64,000 nucleotides of DNA, from contig JAVMKO010000001.1 in the NCBI GenBank assembly GCA_032164245.1, forward strand, positions 77,435,892 through 77,499,891, given 5' to 3'. The notes beneath the pieces are model-generated. The model saw only the letters and a list, made by a program, of their open reading frames with translations, ran no database searches and was not told the origin of the DNA. The translations under genes and the position numbers were made by a program. Source of the stretch: Sternotherus odoratus (Eukaryota > Chordata > Testudines > Kinosternidae). Below, in pieces: positions 1 to 12,129 of the stretch (within the stretch, counting starts at the first letter, position 1; every line of letters begins with the position of its first letter).

Positions 1-19
1 GGAAGGCCAGGACAGCATT

Positions 20-490
20 TTGATTCCATACTACCTTGGGTTGTGATCTCATTAGATCCATTAGAGTCAAGCTGGGTCAGCCCTGGGTCAGCGGTTGGAT
101 GGGAAACCCTAAGGGAAACATAGAAGCTGTAGGAAGTAGTGATGGTGATTTAGCCTCATTCTTCTCAGCACAGATCTGACACCTCAGTGTGGTGCAGATG
201 GTACCGTGTTGCTGGGGATACTTTCTTTCAGACGAGACCTAAAACCAAGAACCTGCCCACTCATGGTAATTAGATGTCCCATGGGACTTTTCACAAGGCA
301 GAGTGTTAGAATCAAAGTGTCCTAGCCTAGTTCTAACGTGGATAAATGCATTGTGCCAACCTAAATTCCTGCATGAAGTGTCAATCACGTGGATGTCTTC
401 TTCACTTCCTTCCCTTAACTATGGTGTTGTGTGGCTGTGTCCTGTTAAACAGCCACTGCTGTTGACACCATTGCAGTAACTTCTATTCCG
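20..490 (+). mobile_element. 5S-rRNA-derived SINE, copy 1
   Basis: The head resembles 5S rRNA: a CCATAC.ACC start, a central AAGCTGGGTC-like box, then GGTTGGATGGGA and AGCTGTAGG. The body that follows (GACGAGACCTAAAACC, CATGGTAATTAGATG, CCCATGGGACTTTTC) matches the body typical of this sauropsid SINE. The 3' limit is uncertain. Copy 2 is at about 30443-30700. Confidence 0.6.
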
Positions 491-499
491 TGACATGGA

Positions 500-2185
500 A
501 TCTAGAAAGGGCATTGGGACAAAAGGTGCTACAGCAAAATAAAGGGATATGATATGATGGAGGGGCCAGTTGTAGCCCCACACGTAAAGTTGAGTTGCGT
601 TTTGCACTTTATGCAGGGATACTACCTGGCTATTCTGTATGAAGAATACCATGCATCTTCCCTAAAGTTAGAGCACTTACTCTGCAAGAATTGAATGATT
701 TTTTTCTATTTTTGTTGTTGAGGATTGACAAGTAAATAAGCTAATTCATTTATTAATTAACATTCATTTTAAATGCATCTTTTATGAAACTTAGCATTGG
801 ATATCACACTTTTTTTTGTCCTGAGTCCTGGGGTTCTGCTGGCTCCCTCGTGGGCATTGCGAGACCTGCAGGAGGCATAGTTAGTTTCCCAATGCTGCCT
901 GGTTGTTGTTTCTGGCTGGTTGGCTCTGACTGTGTGGCGCTCCGCGTGCTCAGCGTAGGGGGTGTGTGTTTATATATGTGCGGTTGTGTGTGTTCCTCTT
1001 GCCACAGGCGACATTGGAAACTGGCTCCAGTGACTTGGAAAGAAACATGACATTTTCCGGGAGGATTTGTTGGGCGCTGGGGGAAGGGAGACACTCCTCT
1101 GCCTCCACCTCACGTCTTGAGCCCCTCCTCCCTGCTGTCCCCTGCCGGCCCAAGTTCCCATCCAAACACTAAGCAGGCTCCACACAAGATCCAAAATGGC
1201 ACTTGGAACAACAGCAAAGAGAAGCCCCCCTCTCCAAAGTGGCAGGTCTCCGAGTGTGCCTAACGGGTTCTGACAGCTCGCCGAGGAGAGAGATCCCGTT
1301 GCCTGGTAACGGCAACAGGGCCACAGCAGCCAGTGGGAAGACAGGAACCATCAGCCTTCCCCCATTGCTCTGGAGCATCCCCCCAGGGGCGTGGGTGGCT
1401 TTACAAGGGGGTTGGAGGATTCCCCAGTGGACGAGGCTCATCTCTGTGGTACACTCTCTCCTCCCCAACACAAGCACTCGGCGTCACACCTAGAACCTTC
1501 CACAAACCCCTCTGCACAATGGACCCAACTTCTCTGTGCCAGCTGGGGTCCGCTGACAATCTCTTCAGGGCACATGGTGGCTGCTGCTGGAACACGAATA
1601 GCCCCTCCACCAACAAATATCTTAACTTTCCAAGAACCCTTCTCCATTTCTGACTCCCTCTGCTACTGCCCCACCAGCACCAAGGCCTGACCCCTTCCTA
1701 GCTGCCTGAAACCTCCCAGAAATCTCCGCCAGCCAATGTCCCTTCTACAGCATCACTCACCACGTTCCCAAGCCCCCCTTTGAACTGCTGACCTGTCCTG
1801 CTACCCTCTGCCTCTGAGTCCTGGGCACCCAGCAGTCCCGGGCTGCCCTCCGTCCAGCTGTGGGATGTATGTAGCCACTAACTCCGGAGTGCCAGACCTG
1901 GCTTTATGATGCACCCACTGAGAACTGGTGAGTATCCTAATGGTTCACTCCCCCTTCCAGATTCACCATCTGCTGCTGCTATCCCTGAGATACTAGGGTA
2001 AGGGGAACATCGTGGATGGGTGGGGCACCATTTCCCTGTCTGAACAAAAGGGACCCTCCTTTGGGATGACAGCAAGTATCCCCTCTGGATTCTAGAAGTG
2101 TCCAACCTCTTCTGGGCTGGGATAGGATGACAGTTTAATGTAGCTGAGCAGCTTCAGATTATACTGACAAAAAGCCTGGTCTATA
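500..2185. other. No supported gene
   Basis: I see only short overlapping frames on both strands with no recognisable domain. AT-rich sequence (about 680-790) is followed by more GC-rich unique-looking DNA with a short GT-rich patch near 960-1000. Confidence 0.5.
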
Positions 2186-2189
2186 GAGG

Positions 2190-2375
2190 GAGCCCAGGGC
2201 TGGGTGCCAGGGACTCCAGAGGTCTAATCCCGCAGCTGCCACTGATTCCGTGTGACCCTGGGCAAGTCACTTAAACACTCTGTGTCTCAGTGTCCTTATC
2301 TGCAGAATGGAGGTAACGCGACTGACCTCGCTGGGTGAATGTCTGTGACAGGCTATTGAAACAGTGAGTATTACT
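2190..2375 (+). mobile_element. MIR-type SINE
   Basis: The core GTGACCCTGGGCAAGTCACT, followed by a CTCAGTGTCC-TTATCTG-AGAATGGAGGTAA series, is the conserved MIR core. The copy is old and diverged. Confidence 0.75.
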
Positions 2376-2439
2376 GCTGGCCCAGGGATGCTCTGTTGAT
2401 AGGAAACAGCTGTTTAACTGAGGTTTGTACATAGGGCCT

Positions 2440-4290
2440 AACCCCGTGGTCCTTCAGCCCAGATCTCTAACCATGTGATCAGCTCCAGAGCAGCTGTACA
2501 CACATGAGTACAGGAGGAAACATTTTTGCCCAGGTAACAACGTGCTGCTCTTCTGATTGGGGTGGCTGTGCTGCTTTTGGAGAGTTCTCAGCTCCTCCAG
2601 TCCCAGCAGGAAGGGGTGGAGGGAAGAGTACAGGGGGGTGCTGGCTGGTGGGATGAGCTCCCTGCAAGAGGCACCGTCAGGAATGGTACAGGAGCACTAG
2701 ATGGGTTGGGAGCTCGATGTAGGAGGCACTGGAAATAGGGCATGAGCACTGGAAGTGGGAGCTACCAGCCCCCTCCAGCCCCAGCTGGGCAAGTGATAGC
2801 ACCCGCCTTGCTCCCTGTGGCTTAGTTGGGAACAGGCTGTGGGAGGCATTTTCACACTACTGCTATCTCCCTCCGCCACTGATCCCTGCTTTAAATGGGT
2901 CAAGAGGCAATAGAGATGCTGCAGCTTTTGCTGTCTCTTCCAGCGCATTTACCCATAGTGTTGACTTTTGCTCCTTCTCTCCTTTGTCACTGCTGATTTG
3001 TTCTAGTGTTGCCATGGACCCAGGCCGTTAGAGACACCAGAGCCATCTCCCCTGGATGGGCAGTGTCAGCAGCAATTAACTTCTAATTAAAAGGCCAGTC
3101 TCTGAGCAGCCACTGCAGAGCAGCCTGTCCCCTGCGAGCCCTGGCAAGGAACATGGCCGCCACGATGCAGAGAGCAGCTGCCAGCTGAGCTGAGCTCAGT
3201 GCCCCCCTCCCCCCAACTTGGGCAGGTGGAGGCTCAGTTTCAGCTCCCCTGCTAAAGCCTCTGTCTGTGAACTTTGCCTGAGTCCTAGGTTCAAATCTCC
3301 AGCACAGTAACGGATGAGACACACCACACTGGCAGTGCATGGATTGGTGCGCACAGGGAAGACAGTGAAATGAGTGTCCGCTTCAGGCGCTCGTGGGTAT
3401 GGATAAGAATGTGGCTACCCATCCACTTCACAGCTTCTGTGAACTGTGCCTGGATCCCACTAGAAATACATGCACGGTCTTAGCTAGATGGCAGAGCATT
3501 GCAGAACCTATGTAAACCATACTGCAACATTTTACATTAAGCCAAAGGTAATGATCTTTCTGAAGTATAGTTTCACTCATCCAAATGGATCCCCAAGCAC
3601 TGTGCTCACTGACTGTGCCGACTCACTGGATCTATAAGGTCTACCTCACCCACTAGTGAAATGCAACTTCTTCAGGGATGAAACACATGGGAACTGTTTA
3701 ACAGTGCACAACTCCACTCAGCCGTTTAGGACAGGAAGTGAAAAAGAATCCTGCTGGCCCTGCAGGGTGAATATAGGAAAGCAGAAAATAATCACCTATG
3801 TGGGACTTGAATTTATCTAGAACTCCACGTGTTATGGCCGTGTTCCTGCAAAGATCCCCATGGGATTGTAATGCCCATGAGTGCCAAGTCTTCATTTTCA
3901 CAGCTTATTTGAGAAACAACCCCCCAGTCTCCCCTCACATCACATAAGAGCATTGATCCAATACTGAGTCAAAGGGAAAAGAGAACCATTTACTGAGTCA
4001 TCAGCATTACCTCCTGGTCTCCTCTCTAAGTACTGGAGCTCTGATAAGAAAAGGGTGATTTGAGGACAGATGGACATGTGGCTCTCAAACTGTGCTCCAC
4101 AGAGCTCTCCCAGGTGGTGCGCAGATCTGCTTTGGTAAAATAAGGGAGGAAGCACCCGTCAGTCACCGAGCAGTGATACTAAGGGTGATGTACACCAGGA
4201 CTTTTGGGCTTTGTCAACGCAAAATAACAGACCTCTCTCTGCCCACTGAGTGGGAGCATCATCTCTGTTTTGGTCAAGTAGCATTTCTTT
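2440..4290. other. No supported gene
   Basis: No exon, RNA gene or clear repeat was recognised here. The frames present are short and lack motifs. Confidence 0.45.
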
Positions 4291-4299
4291 GGTGTAAAT

Positions 4300-4450
4300 T
4301 CAACTGTGATCACATTTGAAGATGACACCCAATTTGGAGGGGACAGAACCAAAGAGCAGAGTGACCTTGAGAAATTAGCACAATGGGAGCTGCAAGCATC
4401 AAGGGGCGATCTGGTCCTAATAAACATGGCATCTTATACCCAGGGAGAGG
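4300..4450 (+). pseudogene. LINE reverse-transcriptase fragment (CR1-like)
   Basis: In frame from 4315 the translation reads FEDDTQFGG, then EQSDLEKLAQWE. This corresponds to the FADDT active-site box of CR1-clade reverse transcriptases, with the first Ala changed, and the helix that follows it. It is only about 25 recognisable codons and is a dead fragment. Confidence 0.55.
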
Positions 4451-4492
4451 AAACAAACAGCACAGAGACACACTGAGCAGGACATAACTAGA

Positions 4493-4575
4493 CAGCCGCC
4501 GCCCCCATCACATTAAAGGGAGTTCATTTTCATCTTGTCTCCTTGAATCTGTCCTAATGCTACGTTTCCATGTAA
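4493..4575 (+). repeat. Unclassified repeat shared with 46688-46765
   Basis: The segment ATTAAAGGGAGTTCATTTTC and the following 30 or so bases recur at 46708 with scattered substitutions, so this is an interspersed repeat of unknown class. Confidence 0.55.
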
Positions 4576-4599
4576 GCCAGGAGTACAGTTGCCCCAGGG

Positions 4600-5875
4600 A
4601 AGATGTGAGGTTAGGATCAGATTGGCTGGTTGGAAGAGGTCCATGAGAGGAGCTCTAGCTTGAGAGCCAATGTGCTATGCACACACAAGCTGTATTTTGG
4701 AGATACAAACCCATAAGGTGGCTCCCAGCTCCCTTGGAAACGCCATCGCTTAAAGCCTCTCTCCAGGGGGCCCGAAAGGGGAAGTATCCCGTAGCCATGA
4801 GCAAAGCAAGCAGCTGCTGGGGTCCCTACTGTTCTGGGGACCCTGCAGCAAATGAAAGCTCGGTAGCTAATGCACTGGGCAGTTCTCCCTCTCTGGCAAC
4901 AGCCTCAGTTGGAGAAGAAACAATCAACTGGCAGCAGACCCTCCTCCAGCAGCAAAACGGTGGAGGTGGGGGTGGGGGAGAATTGGCTCAAAGCCTCATC
5001 AGCCTCTGGCAGTTTGGGGCTCCACAGATTGCCAGGCTGGGCTGCCTCAGGACAGACGCGCAGGGCCCATTGCCCTGAGGGAGAGTGGGGGAAAGGGATG
5101 GATTCGGGGATTTTAGCGAGCAGCCCTTGTGTGGCAGCACTTCCTTCACCCTGCCAACGCTCCTGTTAAACCCAAATCCAAGGGACCAGGCAGCTCAGGG
5201 AAGGAAGGTGAACCTGGCATCTGCTGAGCAGCAACCCATATTCCCACTCTATTGTCTGTTTTCCTTTCTCCTGGCAGCCGGTGTCACAGCGTGTTCGTCT
5301 CCCCAGTCACAGGTGGAGGATAACGAGCCCTGACAGCACAGAAACCTGCCAAATCCCTCCGAGGCGGCATCTCTCGCTCGCTGGCTCGCTCTCCTTGTTT
5401 GTGATGTGTGGGCTCAGGAAGGCAAGCGTGAGCAGGGTAAGGGGGCAGGCAGGAGCTCACACCCATCCCTGCTCCTCCCTTGCCCTTCATAACTCAGACA
5501 GTGCCCCTCGATCCTAAACTCCTCCCCTGCTATTCCACACCAGCCTGCATCTCCACCCTTCCCTACAGCATCCTCCTGTTATCCTAGTCTTCCCCCGCAG
5601 CTCCGCCAATTCCCCTAATTTCTGGCCTGCAGCATCCCCTCTGCCGTCCCAGCCCTGGACTCCCCCCATTCACTCTGCTAGAGCACAACCACCCTAAACC
5701 GTCCTCTGTAACACCCCTGCTCTTTTAGTTCTCTCCTTTCCTACCCCCCTTGCAGTGCTACCAATGCAATTCAGTCCTGACCCGCAGGATCTTCTGCTGC
5801 TGCAGGCCTGGGCTCCCCACACACAACTCTGCCAATGGGCCTCATTCCTGCTATTCTAGACAGGAGGCCCCACCC
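4600..5875. other. No supported gene
   Basis: The region is moderately GC-rich with a 133-codon frame (4677-5078) that has no recognised domain and includes a GGTGGAGGTGGGGGTG run. I see no splice-supported exon. Confidence 0.4.
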
Positions 5876-5882
5876 GTTTCTA

Positions 5883-5964
5883 GGGCCAAAATCTGCTCTC
5901 ATTTCCACTGAGCTCTTCCAGGGGGGGTCGCTGTCATGTAATTAAGATCAGAATCTGGTCCCCA
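5883..5964. mobile_element. Small foldback MITE relic
   Basis: Ends reading GGGCCAAAATCTGCTCTC and GATCAGAATCTGGTCC form imperfect inverted termini of the GGGCCAGATTCTGATC type, as at 24817-24918. Confidence 0.45.
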
Positions 5965-6344
5965 GTGTACTGCCAGGGAGGGGGAGTCGGCAGGAGGTTG
6001 GCACAGTTTAGCCCCCAGGGCCATGTCTGCCTGTCCTCTGTGTAGTTGGGAATAGCTCTGGGGAGACGTGTTAATGTTAAAACCTGTGAAACAACCGGGG
6101 AAAAAACAACGCATAAATCCCAAATCAGTTAAAGCACCACATTTTTGTCAGTTAATTTGCAGGTTTACACTCCCCTTCTCCCCTCCTCTCCCCCCAACCT
6201 CCAGCTAAGGCTGCTGCTAAGTGCTAGTGTGGAAAAGGAGAGGTAAAGGGATTGTAAAAGCCTCACAACTGATCAGAACATCCTCTCTTGCTGGGAGGGG
6301 TTGAGACTGGAGTAAACTGTGAATATCATCCAGCACCATCTGCC

Positions 6345-6805
6345 CCCAAGCACTCAAAAATCACGAGCCACGCCCATAAAAATCAAGAGATTGGCTTAAA
6401 AATCATGAGGTGTTTTTAATATAAGGGGCCTGGTGCTCTTTTTATTTGTCTTCTGAACCTTTGGGGGTACACTTTCAAGCTTTCCTTTGCAACTGTGAGG
6501 GCTAGAATAATAGAATCTCAGAGTTGGGAGGGACCTGAGGAAATCATCTATTTCAACCCCCTGCTCAAAGCAGGACCAATCTCTATTTTTGCCCCATATC
6601 CCTAAATGGTCCCTTCAAGGATTGAACTCACAAACCTGGGTTTAGCAGGCCAATGCTCAAAACCACTGAACTATCCCTCCCCTGCTTCAGCTAAAAGAAA
6701 ACTGAGATTCTCCTGCAATCTCTTGCTTCCAGCAGCTGGGGCTTTAGGGAAAAACATCAAACATCATGATGAAATTGCAAGAGCTGGCAACACTGTCCCT
6801 CACAG
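6345..6805 (+). mobile_element. Older AT-rich interspersed element, split by a Cry SINE
   Basis: Flanking pieces 6345-6505 (AAAAATCATGAGG, CTTTGGGGGTACACTTTCAA) and 6685-6805 (AAACTGAGATTCTC, GCTGGGGCTTTAGGG, AAACATCATGATG) read as one element interrupted by the SINE. A partial inverted copy lies at 9070-9215. The class is not known to me. Confidence 0.55.
6506..6684 (-). mobile_element. Cry-type tRNA-derived SINE
   Basis: On the minus strand the element starts GGGGAGGGATAGTTCAGTGG, which carries a pol III A box in a tRNA-like head, then has a B-box-like GTTTGTGAGTTCAATCC segment and a tail with GACCTCCTCAGGTCC-type and AGATTCTATTATTCTA-like sequence. This is the cryptodiran turtle SINE family. 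Flanks GCTAGAA and GCTAAAA may be the decayed duplication. Confidence 0.85.
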
Positions 6806-6809
6806 CTCT

Positions 6810-8160
6810 TGCACGTTTCCTTACAGGAACTTCTTCTGGGCCTAGTGCCGACTGGGCAGAACTCAAACATGGTGGTGCTCGCTAGATGGTTTCTGACATT
6901 GCCTCTTGTTGGGTGAGGCCTGGACTGCAGTATTGAGCTGTAAACTGCCGTGCACTGGCCTTGCTGGGAGAGGTACCCTTACAGCCAATGTCCTTGCAGC
7001 ATTCCCTACAGCAGCTGGTATTGGACCTGGGATAGCTGTGAAGTGTTCAGAGCCAGTGATTCTCGCTGAAAACATCTGGTGCTCCTACCCCTGTCCACTC
7101 CTCAGCTGCGTCCAGGGGCAGGGCCATGTCTCTTGGAAGGGGGACCTGGACAGAGTAAGGAGGCTGGCAGCAAAGCTCTGGGTGGCAGCTGGGACCCTGT
7201 GTAAAATGTGGGGGAGGTGCCCTTCAAGTTGATGCTCAGTGAACAGATATTGTTTGCATCAAAATGTATGGAAAATAGAAGCCTAAACATTGGTGGAGCT
7301 GGGCCCACGTTCCTGAATACTGGTGGCGCACGGATACCAGGGGCTCATATAACTCACCGTCTATGCTGGGAGCTCCCCTGAGCCCAGCACTCCTGCACCA
7401 TCCCCTTATTTCCACTTTAAGGGGGTGTCACTTGTACCATCTCACCGTCCTGGGAAACTGTTTCCCCCCCCCCTCAGCCAGTAACAAATTCCGCTCCCTC
7501 TCAATGTAGTCCTTTTGTTTTCCCCTTTCGAAGGAGGGGCCAAAAAAACAAAAAAGTGTCCCAAGAGCCTCCAAATAGCTTCATCCCATTAAGCCTCCCA
7601 TTCAAAAGCCACTGAGGCTGTATTGTGGGGGGGGGGGGGGGACACAGGCGGGAGGGGAAGCTGCATTAGACAGGGAGCTTGCTCACTGCAGCCCGCTGTG
7701 CCGTCTTGTCCCCCCGAGGTAAAAGAATCGGAAGAAAAACGCAATGAGAAAACGTCTCTTGCAATGATGTGGAAGACGGCAGAGGGGCCAGTCAGGTGTC
7801 GCTAATTTTTGTCTTTACCAAGGCAGCAGAGAAATGAATTTACCTTGTTCACCAAAGCGTGAGCTCTCCCCCCGCCATCCCCAGCCCAGCTCTCCTCACC
7901 CACTGAGCCCTGTCACTGGCTGACTGGGGGAGCCTAAGCAGGTGTTTCCATAGACCGGTGGGCTGGAAGGCCCTTGAGTTGTCTAAAAAAGGAATATGGA
8001 AAGACAGACTAGCTACAAAAATACCCCACCAGTGCTATCTGTCTGAGGTAACCCCCAGGCACTCCTCACTTGGGCGTCTCAGCATCACAGGGCAACAACA
8101 CTTTCCACTACTATTGCCCCTTCCATCTCAGGATTACAGATGATTGTACATAGATTAATT
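6810..8160. other. No supported gene; low-complexity patches
   Basis: The interval contains a C run near 7467-7476 and a G run near 7626-7641. No domain-bearing frame was recognised. Confidence 0.4.
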
Positions 8161-8164
8161 AAAG

Positions 8165-8560
8165 CCTGACAGCCCACACTGTGAAGTATTGTTATCACCA
8201 TCTTACAGGTGGGGAAACTGAAGCAAAACAAAGGCGAAGGCCCACATTTTCAAACGTATCCCCTTAATGTAGGGTTCCTCCATTATTGGGTGCCCAATTT
8301 AAGGTACTCAGGGGCTGGATTTTTTTGAGAGTTGCTGAGCTGGTGTGTGCGTGTGCTCAGCACCTCTGAAAATTAGGTGTTAGGGAGCCTCAGGCTGGAC
8401 ACCCAAAAGCTAAGGCAATAGGCATTTTTGGAAGTGTTTCCCTAAGAGATTTGCCTAAGATCCCCCCGGAAGCCTGAGATGAGACTAGAACACTCATCTT
8501 CTTACAGTCAGTCCTGTGCGTTAGCCACAAGATATCACCCCCTTCCGTGCACTATGTACA
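8165..8560 (-). mobile_element. MIR SINE split by a foldback element
   Basis: The left part has TATTGTTATCACCATCTTAC then GGTGGGGAAACTGA. The right part has TTTGCCTAAGATCCC and CTAGAACACTCATCTTCTTA. Together they make an antisense MIR. About 215 bases between them (8235-8450) belong to another repeat. Confidence 0.65.
8235..8450. mobile_element. Foldback MITE inside the MIR
   Basis: The left side reads CCCACATTTTCAAA, GGGTGCCCAATTT and GGGGCTGGATTTTT. The right side carries the inverse pattern CTCTGAAAATTAGG, GGACACCCAAAAG and ATTTTTGGAAGTG. Confidence 0.5.
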
Positions 8561-9069
8561 TGATTTGTGTCAGGGCGGGAGAGGGGGTGAGATCTAGTTT
8601 AGGCCCCACACTTGAGTTTTCTTTAAAAAAATGTTTTATGCACCTGCGAGGAATAAAACATTTTTCATTATGTTCTTGTTAATAACAAATGTTTTCTCTC
8701 TGTTTTGGGTTTAAATGTTGCCCTCCAGTGTCAGACAGCAAAACACCACAGCATAGTGTGAGAATCAGAAAGGAAACCAGCCAGAAACTGAAACAAAACT
8801 GTCTGCTTCCAGCAACCAGGCTAAGGCCTTGAGCCTACAATGAACTCAATGCACGTGCCTCTCTGCACCCATCTCTGCCGGCCCCACTGAAACCAATGAG
8901 CCCTTACCCTCGCCTCTCTGCATGAAGCCATGTAGCCAGTTCTTGCTATTTTATCACAAAGGTCATAGTATAGTGGGTGTTTTTCTTAAAGCCCCAGCAC
9001 CTGGAGTTAGGAGAATCTGAGCTTTCATTTCACACCCGCTTCTGCTCGCCCTCTACCCTAAATTTCTAG

Positions 9070-9215
9070 ACTTCATGCTTGCAAAGAAAAACTGGAAAAT
9101 ATCATCCAAGTGTAACCTAAAGGCTCAAAAACCCATGGCAAAGGAAAAGAGTCAAAAATTATAATTTTTAAAAGGCTTATGGTTTTAAGCCAGTCTCGTG
9201 ATTTTTGCATGTTCA
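9070..9215 (-). mobile_element. Partial copy of the 6345-6805 element
   Basis: AAGCCAGTCTCGTGATTTTT and the preceding AATTTTTAAAAGGCTTATGG match the reverse complement of the AAAAATCATGAG / GATTGGCTTAAAAATC core at about 6349-6420. Confidence 0.5.
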
Positions 9216-9374
9216 GGGCTGACGGCACTGGGGAAGTACAATGCAAGAAACAAAACCTATCATTACTGAACAGTAAATGCATGTTTAAATTATTTCATTT
9301 GAAGAAGCTCTCTTTATAGTAAAACAAATCAGTGCATTTTAAAAGCGGGTAGCTACAGACCGGCAGCATGGCCC

Positions 9375-9582
9375 ATGGTCTGCCCCCCTAGCATTAGGGC
9401 ACCTGCGTTCTAGCCTCTGGCTCTGCCGCTGATCTGCAGGTGACCTTAGACACATTGTTTCCCTGTCCATTTTTGGCCTTGTCTTTTTAGACTGTAAACT
9501 CTTTGGGGCTGGGACCACCTTTTGCTATATGTTTGGGCCGTGCCTTGCTCGATAGGATCAGACTTTAGGCACTACCGGAATG
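9375..9582 (+). mobile_element. MIR/L2-tail SINE
   Basis: The sequence TCTGCCGCTGATCTGCAGGT, then GACTGTAAACTCTTTGGGGC and TGCCTTGCTCGATAGGATCA, ending in TTAGGCACTACCG, follows the sauropsid MIR plus L2-like tail. Confidence 0.65.
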
Positions 9583-10106
9583 CCAGTTTTTTTTAAACTC
9601 GACAAGTGACTGCAGCATGCTACAGGATTGTGACACAGTGGCAAGACCAAGCCAATGCCCTTCATACTGTGCATCATGGCACTGGTTCATGGGGCAAGGA
9701 CGTGACAGTCCCTTTCCAAGTAGCACTGCTGAGACCTCCCCAAGCATATTGAACTCAGCTCTGGGAAGCTCAGTACCATTTTGGGGGGGTGAGGGATGGG
9801 AATTCAGAGGAGCACGAGGGTGAAAAGCAAAGGGGAAATTTGAGAGGACAGTCAGGGAAATCCAAATACAGTACTGAGAATAGGACCCAGTAAGAGCCAT
9901 ATCAATTTTAATGAAACAGCCATGGAGAGTATGGGAAACAACCCTGCACTGGGTGAGGGATGGACCAGGTGCTCTAAGTGATCTTTTCTGGCACAATGAC
10001 TGACCGACTGTCACACTCCATCCAATAGATGCTATTGCCGGCTATTTGCCACAGACTGCGTTGTTGTTTTGGATATATATATATTTTTTAAGCTTTGACA
10101 CAAATA

Positions 10107-10193
10107 GGGCAGATCCTCAACTGGTGTATAGTGTCATCGCTCCATTGTGATGTGGTGATAAATTATACCAGCTGAGTATCTGCCCCAAGGACT
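10107..10193. mobile_element. Small foldback MITE
   Basis: Inverted ends GGGCAGATCCTCAACTGG and CCAGCTGAGTATCTGCCC flank an internal CTCCATTGTGATG segment. Confidence 0.6.
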
Positions 10194-10224
10194 TAGCACT
10201 GGAGAGGGAAGTCTCCTGTTTATC

Positions 10225-10480
10225 TCCAGACCAGTTGCAGCACAGGTTATTAAACCTATAGGCTATTGGAAGCTGCTATCTAACAATTAACCACTGGAGC
10301 AATTTACCAAGGCTGGTCATGGAGCCTCCATCACGGGCAATTGTAAAATCAAGATTGTATGTTGTTTTTAAGTTGTGTCTGGTTCCAAAGGAACTCTGGT
10401 GGGGAAGTTCTCTGGCCTGTGTTGCAGAGGAGATCAGACCGGATCAACACAGTGACCCCTTCTCTACCTCTGCTGTGCCC
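10225..10480 (+). mobile_element. LINE 3' end (CR1/L3-like), decayed
   Basis: The end of a LINE ORF is readable as PPSRAIVKSRLYVVFK, followed by the 3' UTR phrases TCTGGCCTGTGTTGCAGAGG and GATCAACACAGTGACCCC. A short upstream phrase, TTGGAAGCTGCTATCTAA, recurs at about 13110-13127. Confidence 0.5.
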
Positions 10481-11098
10481 TGGAGGGGGCAGAATAGCCT
10501 TCATCCTCCTGGGCCTATTCAATCCTCAGCCTCTCCATTGAGCTCGCCAATCAGGGGGCCAATTGGTGCCAGCTGGAGGGGAAACAGGGTGTTTGTTGGA
10601 TGCTGCAGGTCAGGCATTCCGGCTGCCTCTAAAATCCTTCTGCAGCATCAGTTGGGAAGAGGCTCTTCACTTTCCCTCCCACACATGGTTATGCTGAGTG
10701 GCTGGCGTGGAATGGCGGCTATATTCCTGCCACCCTGCAAGCGACTGTTTGGCAGTGGTGAGTGAAGTGGTTGCTGCATATTTATGAGGCGCCTTGGGGT
10801 GAAAGATGCCATGGGAATGGAAGTCACCACTAGGGAGGTGGGAAGGATAGTGGGGCAGATGTGGAGAAGGAGAAAATGTATCCAGAATCCCATCTTTTCC
10901 CCTCCCACAGTTCGATGGGAGCTGGCAATGGTTCCCTGTGGCCATTTTGGAAGAAACAGAGTGGAGCTGCCTTACTACATTAACCAAAGTGTTTCTCAAA
11001 CTACACTTCCATTAATGCTATCCTCACCCAAACAATTTCTCCCTGCTCTGCATTCCCTCTCCTGGGGCCTGTTCCACAAAGCCCAAGTTTAAGGCAGC

Positions 11099-12021
11099 TG
11101 TGATGACTTGGGGACTCTGTCTATACAATTGATGAATTCGGTGTGAGATTATGAACTCTGTATATGTCTGTGTCAGACTACAGACTCCATTTTGATTGTA
11201 AAATGGGTCTTTACCTTCCTACTGTCCTTTGACCTCCATCTTGAATTAAGAGGGGTCATTGACTTAAAGTGAAATGGAATAGCTCTACAGTAGGCCCTGC
11301 CCTGGAGAACTGGTTTAGCAGTAGAGATGTTGCCTAGCAATGGAGTCACCTGGTAGGGGCATCAAATCACTGAGGAAGCTGAGTGCATCACCTGACAAAG
11401 GGGGCTAAAAGTTATAAAAGACCAGGAACCTCTTTACTGCGGAGGAGGAGGAGGGATTTTTCTCCAGCTCAAGAGGAGAAAGAAGCAACCCCTGATGAAG
11501 CAGGGGACCCTGCCTACCTTCCTGAACACAGATGGCTCCCAAGGGAAGGGTGAGCTAGTAAGGGGCATTGCATGTAGGATGCCTGTTGTTTTCTAAATTA
11601 TCTGTACTCACTTGTGCTTTCTCTGCTAAGGAAAAGAGCAATGCTGTTAGATCCTGTACAAGTATGTGTGTGTAATGGGCTTTCCACAGGTCTCTTGAGA
11701 GAGTTAAGTGGTAACCCAGGAGGCTCACATCTTGGGGGTTGCAGGGGCGTTCTTGGAGAGGAAATGTTTAAGTGCAGGGAAGTCTTGAAAGGTCAACACA
11801 GAGTCCAGGGGCCAGGCAACTGGACAGCAGGTTCTCGCCTGAAGGGGTGTTAGCCAGAGGTCCCTGCTCCAAGATAGTGCCTTGGGACCCCAGATTGGGG
11901 CAATGGCTGGGCTCCATTCAGGCTCCAGGGGGTCAAATCACCCAGGGACTCGGTATCGTGGTTCCCTCACGGCAGTCTATTGAGTAGCCAAGTGGGGGTG
12001 GGGGCAGTTGGGATCTGTGAC
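11099..12021 (+). mobile_element. Probable solo LTR
   Basis: The interval starts TGTGATGACTTGG and ends ATCTGTGACA, with a TATA box (TATAAAA, 11413-11419) placed as in an LTR promoter. The flanks GCAGC and GCGGG match at only three of five bases, so the duplication is weak. No protein-coding frame is visible. Confidence 0.5.
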
Positions 12022-12129
12022 AGCGGGTTATTCCTTTTATACATCTCAAAAGCCAGTTCTATAGCCTGCCTGCAGCCTCTCCACCAGCAGCTGGTGTGTG
12101 TCCACCTTTGGAACAATAGCCAAAGGATG

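Noticed and set aside
21..130. Possible functional 5S rRNA gene
   Set aside because: Too diverged from 5S rRNA and fused to a SINE body, so it is a retroposon and not an RNA gene.
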